A DNA stretch of 64,000 bases, taken from positions 496,001 to 560,000 of the forward strand of contig CP075496.1 of NCBI GenBank assembly GCA_021613535.1, given 5' to 3'. Made by a program: the position numbers and the translations under genes. Of this stretch, positions 21,901 to 33,647 are shown piece after piece (position 1 is the first letter of the stretch; the number at the start of each line of letters is the position of its first letter). The stretch is from Adineta vaga (lineage: Eukaryota; Rotifera). The notes beneath the pieces are model-generated. The model was not told the DNA's origin and ran no database searches. It worked only from the letters and a program-made list of their open reading frames with translations.

Positions 21901-22298
21901 TCGGCTGCATGAGCAGTCGGTATTGGATTTGCAAGTGCGCATTGCGCCGTCATTCTTTTGTTGTGCCACTCGTTCCCTTTTTTTTTTATCTTTTTCGCTC
22001 GTTCGCTTTGGATTCGAGTAAGAATATTAAAACGCACAAGAAGAACACAATTGTTACTAACACTATATAGACTATCCGACAATTCTCTTTCTTTCCGATA
22101 ATATTTCTATCGATAATCTTTTATATGAATTTATTTTAAAAGATTTTCAAAACAGAACAAAAACGAAATTTGAATTCAATGATAACTAAGACTTGTAAAT
22201 GATGTTATGAATGAACCAATTTCAACTCTCACCATTCCGATTGAAGTAAAACGAACTATATTTCTTCTTTTCAATAAATATTCATTTATTTGTAGGTC
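18958..22298. other. Large upstream region of ZFHX, GA/CT- and CGT-rich
   Basis: About 3.3 kb without a credible gene. The first half is plain AT-rich. From about 20270 it becomes purine/pyrimidine-asymmetric with GAA/GAAG runs (20278-20345, 20818-20836), GAGAGA runs (21096-21112) and CTCTCT runs (21781-21801), and is less AT-rich with scattered CG. Such composition fits a promoter and 5' UTR of a developmental regulator, here ZFHX, which starts just downstream. A splice acceptor at 22294-22295 precedes its first clear ATG, so at least one upstream non-coding or coding exon should lie in this region. Confidence 0.5.
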
Positions 22299-25200
22299 AT
22301 GGCTGTGGCTGAACAATCGATGTCACCTGAAAATCGCTTATCAAATATTCATTCAAGAAATTCATCGAAAACACTTAAATGTCCAAAATGTAAATATTCT
22401 TTTCTTTTCCTTCTTTTTTCTTTCAAATTAATTTCTTTAAAAAAAAGGTAATTGGCATTATAAATATCAAGAAACATTAGAAATTCATATGAAAGAAAAA
22501 CATCAAATGGGAACAAATTCCGAAGGAAATCTAAATACTTCGAATGAAATTGAAACAAATTGTTCTTATTGTTTATCGAATAGTGTTCATCCTCGTCTTG
22601 CACGCGGTGAACAATATCCATGTGGATTTAAACCATATCGATGTGAATTATGTCTTTATTCGACAACAACGAAAGGAAATTTAGCAATACATATGCAATC
22701 TGATAAACATATGAATAATTGTAAAGATCTATCATCTATTCAACCGATTCCAACAACATCTATTCTTTCACCTGATAATTCTTCTTTTGATCAAACATCA
22801 CAATCACAAGGTTTGTAAATTTACTTTTCTTTCCAATAGATTTTTCTCTCTTGAAAATAACTAATGACAAATTTTTTCCTTTTAACTTTTCTTCGCAATT
22901 TAGAGAAGAAAAAGAGAGAGAGAGTGACAGAATTGTTTTTTCTGTCTTTCGTTTTAATATAATCATTTCAATGAAATAGTTAAGAGAATTTAACTTAAAA
23001 ACAAGAGAAGAAAAATTTTCGATTAGATTTTTCAATAAATAAAAAGAAAAAGAGAAGACAAAAGAAAATTATTCAATAAGGAAGAAGAAGAAGAAGAAGA
23101 AGAAGACGGAGAAGGAGAGAAAGAGAATGATTTATTTTCTTTGTTTTTTCTTGTATTAGTTGTTGCTTGTCATTAATCGTGGTTGGTTCCGTTAATATAA
23201 AAATCTGTTACATCTATCTGTGTTCTATCGGTGAATGTGAAAGATGTGAATAGTCGTCGTCATCGACGTCGTCGTTATTGTCGTTCTCTTTTCTTGAGAG
23301 TAGAGCATAGACACTTTCTCTGTTATAGGTCGCTTATTAGCGGATGGTTATGGTTGGTATCGAAAGCGATATTCGCATTGAGAGTGTCGATGCCAGTTTA
23401 TATGTTAAGAAAGAAAAAGAGGAACGAAATCCATTAGGAATGAGGCGACAGCCGTCGAGAAAGAGAGAAGAAATAATTTATGTAACAATCTCTCTTTCTC
23501 TCTATTCTGTCTAATCGTCGTCGTCGTCGAGCTGCCGCTCATTATGGGTAATTGGCAATCAACGGTCTCCTTTTCCTCTATCCAAACGAGATTCCAAGAC
23601 GTTGCATCTTTTCTTCTCGTTTTTTTTTCTCTCTCTCGTTTTTTCCTTCGTCTTCTTCTTCTCTTAGTATCATAGAACTGACTTGTTACCAGTCGAGTCT
23701 CTCTTTAGATGGTTCGATCGTTAGTTAGTTAATATACATGTTAGCTAATAGTCAATGATAGAATAAGACGATTTCTTTCTTTTTTTTCTAGAAATGAAAG
23801 TGGAAACAGAAACAGCAACATCATCATCATCACCTATCGAAACATTTACATGTCCACTTTGTTCTCAAACGAACTTAAATACATTGGTAAATGAAAATTC
23901 TCATTTTCAAAATCAAATACTTATTTTCTTTCTTTCTTTCTTTCTTTTAAAGGAATCATTGAAAGAACATTTATGTTCAATACATAGTTGTACTCGAGAT
24001 GCATTGAACCGATGTCTATCATTGATCGGAGATTCAGGTATGAGATTATATATCTTTTAAGATATCCATTTAATCTTTTCGAATGATTGTTTATGAAAAG
24101 AATTTGATCATTTCGAAAATCTAAGGAAAACATCGACTAAAAAGAAAGAGAAAAGTAAAATGTACGTCTTAAATGAAATGAATCTAAAAGTAAAATGTTG
24201 GTTGATTTGTATATATGAATGTAAATAATATTGATTGTGAATGAGTAAGTTGAAGTCTACCTTTAATTAACGATAGTGTTGAATAGAAAAATGAAGGAAA
24301 GAAAAAGAAAAGAAGAAAAAAAAGCGAAGAAAAAGAGAGAGGTCATCGTCGAAAGAAGGATGAGGAGGAGAAAATAAATTAGGTTGATGATCTCTATCCA
24401 ATGGTGAACGAAGAGACGAAGAATGAAAAAAAAACGCGAAGTGAGCGAACAATTACTAATTTCATTTATATGTTATTGGTCGTCGTCGTCGATGAGGGTT
24501 CGATGTCATCAACATTTTATTCTGTTCGAAGTAGTGATGGTGGTGGCCTCACAGACAACGCAAAATACCCGAGATTACCCCCTTTGCGTTCTCTTTCTTA
24601 ATGAATGAAAAGAAAAGAAGAAAAAAAAACGAGAAAAAGACGACGATGAAAGCGACCACATTCATTCGCCTTCATTAGACAAACTTATTGACTTGTTTCC
24701 CTTATTCTTCTTTTCTCTTTCCGTTTTTATTCGAAATATTTCAACTTCTTCATCATCTTTTATTTCCATTATTATTGTTTTTTTTCAATAAGATAATTCA
24801 TTTTTCGTATACTGAAAATTCTTTATCGATCAAATTGAAAATCAGCTGAGAAAAAAAAATGACGACGATAAATCTTCTAGCGCCCTCTTTTTCTATTTCA
24901 TTTAATTTCGATTCGAAAAAAACGACGAAAGATTCATTTAATAATATTTTCATTTGTTTTGTTTTTTCTTCTCTTCTCTTTAAAAAGGATTATCATCAAT
25001 GGCCGAACTTAATGATGAATATCGTTGTCATTCATGTCCAAATAAAACATTTAAAGATTTTTATCTTTTATTAAATCATTTTCAAGATCAAAGTAACAAA
25101 AATAAAAATCTCATTTTTGTTTTTCTTTCTTAATAAAATTTCTTTATTTCTTTCACCTAGATCATATAAATGAAGACGAAAAAAATGTTGGATTATTATG

Positions 25201-28200
25201 TTGGAAAAAAGGATGTAATCAATACTTTAATTCTTTATCAATACTTGAAAAACATTTTCATGAAATTCATTCAACAAATTTAATTGAAAATCTTCGAATA
25301 GAACCGAAAACATCTTCATCATCGTCATCATCAACAACATCAAATAGTTTTTTATTAAAATCACGTGAACGATTAATATCGATTGGTGAAGATCTTGTTT
25401 TACATTATTTAGAAAATCATCAAATTGATGAAGAAAATTCTTCCAATGAAATTCTTTGTGATTTATGTTTAAAGAAATTTTCAAGTTTATCAACATTAAA
25501 AGTTCATTATGAAGATATACATTCAATTGTTCTTTCATCACGTGCTATACAACATTGGATATTTCTATTACAAAAACTACATTCATCTCCATCATCATCA
25601 TCATCATCATCCAATAAATTAAAAAGACAATCATCATCGTTAACTGATTTAAATCAAACAAAAAAATCTCGTTATGAAAATCTTCTTTATCAAAGCAATT
25701 CCTATGATTTAACTAATTCAAATAATAAAAGACAAAGAACACGTATTACAGATGAACAATTAAGAGTTTTAAAAGAATATTTTAATATAAATAATTCTCC
25801 AAGTGATGAACAAATTTTATTAATGTCACAAAAAAGTCAATTAACAACAAAAGTTATTAAACATTGGTTTCGAAATACATTATTTAAAGAAAGACAAAAG
25901 AATAAAGATTCACCTTATAATTTTTCCAATCCACCATTAACATCAAATCAATTTGATTTAGATGAATATCAAAAGACAGGAACAATTATTAAGAGAACAA
26001 CAAATGATTCCGATTATTCAGATAATGATTTGTCTTCGAATGATGAACAAGATCTTCTTTCTGATACTGAAGATTTAAATCAACAACAACAACAATTTAA
26101 ATCACAACAAACACAACAACAACAACAACAAACATCACGTCGTGCTAATCGAACAAGATTTAGTGATCAACAATTACGTTTATTACAAGATGCATTTGAA
26201 GCAAATCCTTATCCAAAAGATGACGATTTAGAAATACTTTCACAAAAATTAAAATTAAATTCCCGTGTTATTGTTGTTTGGTTTCAAAATGCACGACAAA
26301 AAGCAAGAAAATCCTATGAAAATAATCAAAATGATTCTACAATTCCGAATCAACCAGAACAACAAATTCCACAACAAGTACAACAACAACAACAACAAAC
26401 ACAACAAGATGATGATTTATTAATAAAACAAGAAAAAGATGAAGGTTATTCTTGTAAAAATTGTTCCAAATTATTTTCACGTTTTGCTGAATTAATGAAA
26501 CATGCTAAACAATGTTCACCTTCAAATAATAATCAAAAGAAAAGTTCATCAAATCATAAAATAAAAACTGAAAATTTTGAATTAAATTCTTCTTCAACAA
26601 TTGATCCATTATCATCTTATCAAATGTTAATTAATGCAGCAACATTAGCCCAACAACAACAACAACAAACATATCCATCAACATTTAATTCTTCATCAAA
26701 AAAAGATAATTACTGTGAACAATGTGACAAAACATTTACTTCATCGAATGAATTTAATGAACATCAAACATTACATATGCAAGCACTTCTCAATGCTGCA
26801 GCTTTCTTTCCACTTGCTGCTTATCATCCTGCTGCAGCTGCAGCAGCTGCTGCAATGGCAGCATTATCTTCACAATTATTTCCTAATCCTCCAACACCAA
26901 ATTTACTTAGTGTATCAACACCACCAACACCTCCTCAATCATCATCAGTAAGATTAAATAGTATCAATGATTTAGCAAAAGCAAGTGTATCATCATCAAT
27001 TGCATCAGAAGATGATTCATCAAATGAAATGGAAGAAGAAGATGGTGGTACAAGTATTGATTCAAATGATGAAAATCGAAAGATGTTAAATGGAAATAAT
27101 GGTAAAAGAAATCGAACAACAATTTTACCTGAACAACAAGATTATTTAATGTCAAAATATTCAATTGAATCAAATCCATCACGAAAAATGTTAGAAGAAA
27201 TATCTTCTGAAGTTAAATTAAAAAAACGTGTTGTTCAAGTTTGGTTTCAAAATACACGTGCAAGAGAAAGAAAAGGAAATATTAAAATTGATTTTAATTC
27301 TGATTTAATTAATAAAAAATGTCTTCATTGTTCATTAACATTTAAATCAAAATTAACATTTGAAAATCATTTATTAACAAAACATTCAGATAAATATCAA
27401 ATAAAAGATGATATTGATTATGATTTATTTCCAACAAATTCATTTTTAACTGATGAACTTCCATTAGATTTATCATCAAAAACAACATTCATTAAAAAAG
27501 ATAAAAAATATGAGAATGATCAACAATTAATTAATGAATGGAATGATTCAAGTTCACAATCAAATGATTCAACAGATCATTTTAAATTTCAATTTCATAA
27601 ACAACATCAACAACAACAACAACACAAAGTTCTTTCCAATGGACATTTATCACCAACTGGTTCAATACAATCATCATCAAATGGTATTAATGGACAACGA
27701 AGATTTCGTACACAAATGAGTCCATTACAAATAAAATTAATGAAAGCAATTTTTATGGAATATCGTACACCAACAATGCCTGAATGTGAATTATTAGGTA
27801 AAGAAATTGATTTACAAAAACGTGTTGTACAAGTTTGGTTTCAAAATGCTCGTGCTAAAGAAAAGAAAAATCCAAATTTCTTCAAATCAGATCTTCCAGA
27901 TGAATATCAACCAACGAATGAACAATGTAAATTATGTCAATGCAAATATACATTACAAAATCCTCAAAGAGTTCGTTTCTTCTTTCTTTTCTTTTTCATT
28001 ATAGAATATTTTCTTTTCTTTTCTTTCTTTCATAGGATCATTTATTTACAACAAAACATATTGAACATATTCGTTGTATTTTATCCAAACAAGTTTCATC
28101 GAATGTTTCAACAATAAAAGATGATCAAACGATGAAAAAGAACAGTATCAATATCAAATTAGAATTAGATAATTCACCAACATCAGTATTAGATAAATCA

Positions 28201-28904
28201 ACGAAAGATGAACAAAATCAATTGATGTCTTATTTAAATCTAATGCATCTTATGCCACTTGGTTTGTTCTTTACTTTTCTTTCTTCTTCTCTTAATTTCT
28301 ATTTTCTTTTTTCTTCTTAAAGGAATGGATCCATATAATTATGGTTTAATGGATCCAAATATTCATGGCACACCAATGTTTATGTTACAATTACCATCAG
28401 ATGCTTTAACTAAAATTGTTTCATTAAGTAAATCAGATGCTCATTTAACACGTGCTCAATATACACAAGATGGAAAAGATCTTCAACAATTAATTGATAA
28501 TGGTCATGAAAATGTCGATACTCAAACAATTGATGTTGGTTATTCTTGTAAAAGATGTAATCTTGTTTGTAAGTCAATTAGAATTACCTTTTTTTAAATA
28601 AGCATATCGAAATGAAATCTTTTTCTTCCTAGGGCCATTATATGAATCATGTCGATGTCATGCATTACTTTGTTGGCAAATATCACCATCAACATTACCT
28701 GTTTCTATAAATACACGTGAAGATTTAAATAATTTATCAGGTTATATATTTAAAATTGAACAATTAGCATATCGATGTTTATTATGTAAAACATCATGTT
28801 CAACAATATCTGAATATGAAAAACATATCAAAGAAGATATTCATTTAAAAAAACTAAAGCAACAACAACAACATTCAAATAGTTCAATTGAAGAGAATGA
28901 TTGA
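22299..28904 (+). CDS. ZFHX: ZFHX3/4-type (zfh-2) zinc-finger homeobox transcription factor with four homeodomains
   Basis: Nine exons: 22299-22389, 22448-22810, 23792-23886, 23953-24037, 24988-25092, 25161-27970, 28036-28261, 28323-28568 and 28633-28904, about 1430 aa. The N-terminus has C2H2 fingers including the family-typical HPRLARGE...[10 protein letters not shown] and [16 protein letters not shown]. There are four homeodomains at about 436-496, 573-633, 893-953 and 1090-1150, each with a WF(Q/R)N recognition helix. HD1 has [12 protein letters not shown], the others WFQN. About twelve C2H2-like fingers are spread before, between and after the homeodomains; several are split by short introns and complete only after splicing. 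PolyQ, polyA and Ser-rich linkers are abundant, and a PLDLS motif lies at about residue 1014. It should be a nuclear DNA-binding regulator of neuronal/developmental genes. It is much shorter than vertebrate ZFHX3 (over 3,000 aa). Upstream exons may be missing from this model. Introns 2 and 4 (nearly 1 kb each) are long for this genome. Confidence 0.93.
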
Positions 28905-29910
28905 TATTATTATTATTATTATATACAAAACAAATAATAAAAAAAACTTTGTTCGGCATCGTGCTTTTAGCATTCCTCCATTTATCGTCTTTTTCTTCTT
29001 TTTTTTTCGTTTTTTTCTTTTTTTCTTTTTGTATTTGTTTTTGTGTCTGTGCGTAGCGTTCTCGCTCGCTTCCATTATCAACTAATTGAGTAGATACCAC
29101 TCGAAAGATTTTTTTCTTCTTCTTTTAATATTATTCAACAAACGAAAGATAATGTCAACAAAATCATCTTTTAGAAAAAAAACAATGAAAGTATATTGGA
29201 CATATTCCATGCAATGAAAGAAAAAATTAAGTTAATGAAATTCGATTTATGAGAATCATAGCGAGAAGAAATCGTTCTCTCCTTCAAAATTCATGTTTAG
29301 AAAACGATAATAATCAAAATGATAACTCAATAATGTTACTTTGAATCTTCATTAGATCTTTGAATCGAAATACTTGCTGATAATACTTTTCGATTGTACT
29401 AATGTACTAGTAAATAATAGTATAATGATTTCAAATTATAATCAATGAGATATTCTCTTAACTTTTTCAATTACAAGTATGAAAATTTATCATTCAAATG
29501 AGAGAAATGTTCGATGGGTTCAGATTTTCTTTTTCTTTTTTCTCATGTCAGTCACGATATATACGGATTATAGAATCAAGTCGTGACTTCGATAAAAGAA
29601 TCTACATGTATAAATATGTGGACGTAGGATATCCTAGCTCCCGATTCGAGTTTTTCCTGGGCCGTTTCGCTCATGAAACGTTTCCAACTATGCTGACCAA
29701 CTTTCCAAGTAGAACTCGATGAGCTCTACAATTTCGCATTTGGAACTTTTCCAGTCAGACCCCCTTCTTCCCGCCCAAAAGTGCCAAAATCCATGAAAAC
29801 GTGAGTTTTCCCTGGACCGATTCGCTCAAGAGCTTCTTCCAATGAAACAAACATTGGTTACAGATAGATCTTGATGGAATGGTATTAACGAAAATCATCG
29901 AATCTTTAGC
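28905..29910. other. ZFHX 3' flank and repeat-like spacer
   Basis: Begins with TTA-rich and T-rich 3' UTR sequence. At about 29644-29850 two imperfect direct repeats about 160 bp apart share GAGTTTT(T/C)CCTGG and CCG(T/A)TTCGCTCA, in a less AT-rich stretch typical of old transposon or satellite sequence. No gene seen. Confidence 0.5.
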
Positions 29911-30255
29911 ACAAAATTGATTATTGATGTACCAGATGATTATGAACCAATAAAACACTCGCGTGCTACACATACACGAAAACAAGAATCAGCAACAACT
30001 GATATTAGTCTACCTGAAGCAAAAAAAAAGAAAGTTAAAGGTATAAAATGTGCTAATCGTTGTGGAAAATATATCATTGATGATCCAGAAGAAATCCACG
30101 CCATACAATGTTTTCATCAGCAGGAATACTATGATTGGATTGAAGTTAATTGTTCTCGTTGGTTACGCAATGTATGTCGTGTAAAATTAAGAATATCTAT
30201 AGATACATTATCATGGTTTTGTGAAGATTGTATTGACATGCACGCAAACGAATAA
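29911..30255 (+). CDS. Cys/Trp-rich finger-like ORF, partial
   Basis: Open frame of about 115 codons that begins at a splice-acceptor-like TTTAG rather than an ATG. It has a basic KKKKVKG stretch, then a metal-binding-like array CANRCGKYI...IQC...W...VNCSRWLRNVC...WFCEDC. The final WFCxxC looks like the end of a PHD/RING-like finger. Such modules often occur in transposon-encoded or chromatin proteins. No upstream exon was recognised, so this may be an orphan terminal exon. I cannot name the family. Confidence 0.45.
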   Translation, partial: TKLIIDVPDDYEPIKHSRATHTRKQESATTDISLPEAKKKKVKGIKCANRCGKYIIDDPEEIHAIQCFHQQEYYDWIEVNCSRWLRNVCRVKLRISIDTLSWFCEDCIDMHANE

Positions 30256-30354
30256 TTGATTAGCGTTTTATTTTTTTGTTTGATATTGTATATAGTATGT
30301 TTACCATACTGTGGTAACTATTAGTTGATGAAAATATTCTTAATTTATAGTCAG

Positions 30355-30504
30355 ATAGATACAATACGGTTGAAGATTTAATCCAAATCCAACTGTATCG
30401 ATATGTTCTGATTGTTCATATAAACGAAGTCGAACATTTAAACGACTTAAATATAATGCTGTTACCAATCCACCGATACCCCCACCGATGATTGTTATAT
30501 CAGA
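30355..30504 (-). pseudogene. N-terminal fragment of an FAD-dependent monooxygenase
   Basis: The minus strand reads SDITIIGGGIGGLVTALYLS, then R....VRLYEQ and GFGLNLQPY. This is the classic beta-alpha-beta dinucleotide fold (GGGIGG), with the acidic residue at the end of strand 2, and the (G)xGxNLQP element of aromatic-hydroxylase-type flavoproteins. There is no start codon upstream and no downstream FAD/substrate domain, so only about 50 residues remain. Confidence 0.75.
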
Positions 30505-30512
30505 TCGGTGCG

Positions 30513-31039
30513 GGTGTCGATATCGAACGATTCAAGTTTTTCTTCATCGTTTCTATTTTACATCGTTTTGAAGAGATTTGTTAGGCTAGCGGTTAACAAA
30601 TCAAATGGAAGATTTGAACATAATAAGAATTATCCAAGTCAACTAGAAGATAAGTCTTTAAAATAGTTTCAATCTGATTGATGCCACATTGGCAACTCAT
30701 TTGTTGGTTTTTAATAAAGTTTTCTAATTTAAAAGACAAATATTGAAGAAACGAAGCATTACCATTTGATCTTAGATAGGAAAGTTACATCATCTGCTTC
30801 ATTCGAATTGATCGTTTCTAAATAATTGATTTCGATGATCTTCATGTCGATACCTGTTCTAATCACTTCAAATGGATAAAAGTGTGAGTACAAGTAATCA
30901 TGACCCATTTCGAATTTTTCATAGTTCTCATTAGTTTGACTTGATTCTTTTCTCCCGTACTAAAAAGTTTTTCGTCTTTAAGCAGTTGTATCGATATAGC
31001 TTGATGGAAATGATGATTCAGAATTTTGATTTTTGTTTA
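30513..31039. other. Spacer
   Basis: AT-rich with no gene or repeat that I can support. Confidence 0.4.
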
Positions 31040-31305
31040 AACTAATCGATATACATGAATTAATAAAATACTTTTTATCTTTGTCAACTTTAATTGTATA
31101 TTATGTAGATCTTTTAGAGTAAAAATAAATCCTTTAGGATCTTCTTTATATTAATCAACATTAGTCCAAGATATTCTCTATTTTTACTCATTATAATAAT
31201 CTTTGTAGATCCTTGGATATCTAAACATCGATGAAAATCTTCTGGATTAAAATCCTCTAATTTCATTTGATAATCAGTCGGAGGAGGAAATGAATCACGA
31301 ATCAT
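31040..31305 (-). pseudogene. TLDc-domain fragment
   Basis: The ORF begins at an ATG at 31305. FHRCLDIQGSTKIIIMSKN resembles the FH.(L)CDNQGPT..II.S start of TLDc domains. After a frameshift and loss of the GGY...W segment, DPKGFIFTLKD is readable, matching the next TLDc block. It is a broken remnant of the family also present, better preserved, at 49579-50542. Confidence 0.55.
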
Positions 31306-31874
31306 GACATAATTTATTGTAGAATTGACAAGAATTAAAGTATAATCAAATAAAAATAGTTTTGTATTACAGAATATAAGATGAGTATGTGTTTCATTAA
31401 CTTTTATTTTCTAATTTATCAAATTTTTCAAATGTAATATCACATTCATAATAAACATGTATGGACACACAATAAGTATGTTAATGAGAAGTTGTATCTG
31501 TCATTCATTCCCTTCGCCTCTTTTCAACGCAACATTCATTACGAACATCTGAACACGAAAAAAAAGCAAACTTATGTTACAAAGATGTATATACTGTGTT
31601 GACAAAACAAACTCATTCATATTTAAAATCTGCCTAGTCCAAATAGAAATTTCAATTTTGTCTAAACATATAATGAGCCAATCGGACGTCTTAATTCACC
31701 TTTAAGTTAATTCACTTATCCAGTGTGATTGAGGACATATATATGAGAATGTGCGCGAAATAAAAGAAAAGTAATGTATCGATAATTTCATTGGATGATC
31801 AATTGACATAGTCCTACTTCTAATAAATCATTTATTTCATTCTAAAATATCAAAGGTCACAAACATTAGCGAAT
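31306..31874. other. Upstream region of the F-box gene
   Basis: AT-rich. No gene or repeat seen. Confidence 0.4.
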
Positions 31875-33559
31875 ATGGATGTATCTCATATTCATCTTCT
31901 TCATTTACCAGATGAAATATTATTGAATATTTTCAAGAAACTTGATAATACTAGTGTTCTTTATTCTCTATTTGGCATTAATAATAAACGATTGGAAAAT
32001 ATAATACGACATAGATCATTTTCTAATGTACTGAATTTTGCATCAATGATCGAAAATATTTCAATACTTGATCGATTCTGTGATTATATATTACCTCAAA
32101 TTTCTGTTAATATCAAATGTCTCATTCTTGAAGCAAAATATATAGAACGTCTTTTATTTACTGTTACTTATCCGAATTTAACTGAATTGATAATTATGCA
32201 TTATCAAAACGATGAAACATTAACTGATTATATAGGTATAGCCAAATGATTGCAATCTGAATATAGATAATATAATATGTGTGTTTTTATTTAGATAATT
32301 TATCGTTTCGACATATTTTAAAACAACAAATAACAAAACTTGATTTGGTATTCGATTGTAAAACGTCTGCATTAAGATCTTCGCAAATTATTCTAAACTC
32401 AATATATGCACAAATTTTTGTTGAAGGTGAAAGATTACAACGTTTAAGTATTACTTCATCTAATGGTTTGATATATACAAGTTTATCACTTCGTTATTTA
32501 CCAACGAACATCTTTACTTTTCCAACTCTTACTTATTTACATATTAATGTACGAACGTTCACTGATCTTCTCTATTTACTTGATGGTCGATTGAAACAAT
32601 TACATACTTTAATTGTTCGAATTTATTCAATGGCAATCGATCCATCAATTGTATATAACACAGTAAATATATTCGATTTTTTAAAATGAATAAAACTAAA
32701 TATTTTGTAGGATGATTTACCTAATCTGAAATGTTTTTCATTTATATATTATTACGAAATTCCACACCCGCATAATATTTTATTTCATCTTCATCGTATG
32801 AAAAACTTGGAAAGACTAACTTTATATTTACGTATCTTCTTCGAAACTACTTTCATAGATCCAATTGATCTTATCAATCAATTTATAATAGATAAATCAC
32901 AGGTTCATTCTTTCAATTTTTATATTAGTACAAGAAATAAGAAAAATGATTTGATAGATTATTTATCTAAAAATGATATTAAAGAAAATTACATGAAAAA
33001 CATCAAATATCAAGAGATATCAAATTTTGTTAAATATTATGGTCGTTCTGGTATAAATCATATGTTCACACTTCTTTTTCAATTTGAAAATCTTCAAGAT
33101 GTTGGAAATATATTTCCAAATATTCTATTTAACAATGTTATTGATTTACTTATATCTGATGAAATTCCATTTGAACATGAATTTTTTCAACGAATAAATA
33201 AAAGTTTTCCAAATCTTCGATCACTCACTGTAATCAATACAACACCACGATTATATGACACGGAAGCCCCATGTGATGATAATATTATTCATTCATATGA
33301 AATAGTTGAATATCTACATTTAACTTATCTTGATATTTTAAGAGTAAGTAATTATTATATCGAACAATTTCTCAATGAAACTAAAATACGTTTACCATGT
33401 TTAATTGAATTAAAACTTGATTATGAAAGATTAAAAATAATTACCAAAGATTTTACACGAGAAAGAACACGACGTAATTGTGCAAATGTACAACGATTAA
33501 TTCATATTAGAACAATTGCTGGTTCGAAAGATTTTTATCATTATTTTCCTTTATTGTAA
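31875..33559 (+). CDS. F-box/LRR-like protein of a lineage-expanded family
   Basis: Three exons, 31875-32235, 32295-32662 and 32711-33559, 525 aa. The N-terminal F-box (residues about 8-50) reads LLHLPDEILLNIFKKLDN and SVLYSLFGINNKRL, with the LPxE/DxLLxIF signature that binds SKP1. The rest is a series of irregular leucine-rich units (LKCLILEAKYIERLL, YPNLTELII, LTYLHINV, LKCFSF, MKNLERLTLYL, FPNLRSLTV) likely forming an LRR-like substrate-recognition solenoid. The role inferred is the substrate adaptor of an SCF ubiquitin ligase. All splice phases fit and no stop interrupts the frame. A degraded relative of the C-terminal part lies at 44964-45287. Confidence 0.85.
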
Positions 33560-33647
33560 ATTGTTTACTTATACTTTAATAATAAAAAGATATTGGAAGG
33601 ACAAAAAAAGAAAAAAAAACAGTTCAAATATATTTTGTTAAGAGAAA

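Noticed and set aside
20426-22082. Several ORFs upstream of ZFHX (for example 20533-20799, 21834-22070)
   Set aside because: They arise from GAA/CTT runs and have no domain; better explained as promoter/UTR sequence.
24267-24608. ORFs in the ZFHX fourth intron
   Set aside because: Purine-rich low complexity, no match in phase to the flanking exons, which splice cleanly without them.
25227-27719. Long ORFs on the opposite strand and alternative frames of ZFHX exon 6
   Set aside because: They are shadows of a strongly coding frame with CAA/TCA repeats.
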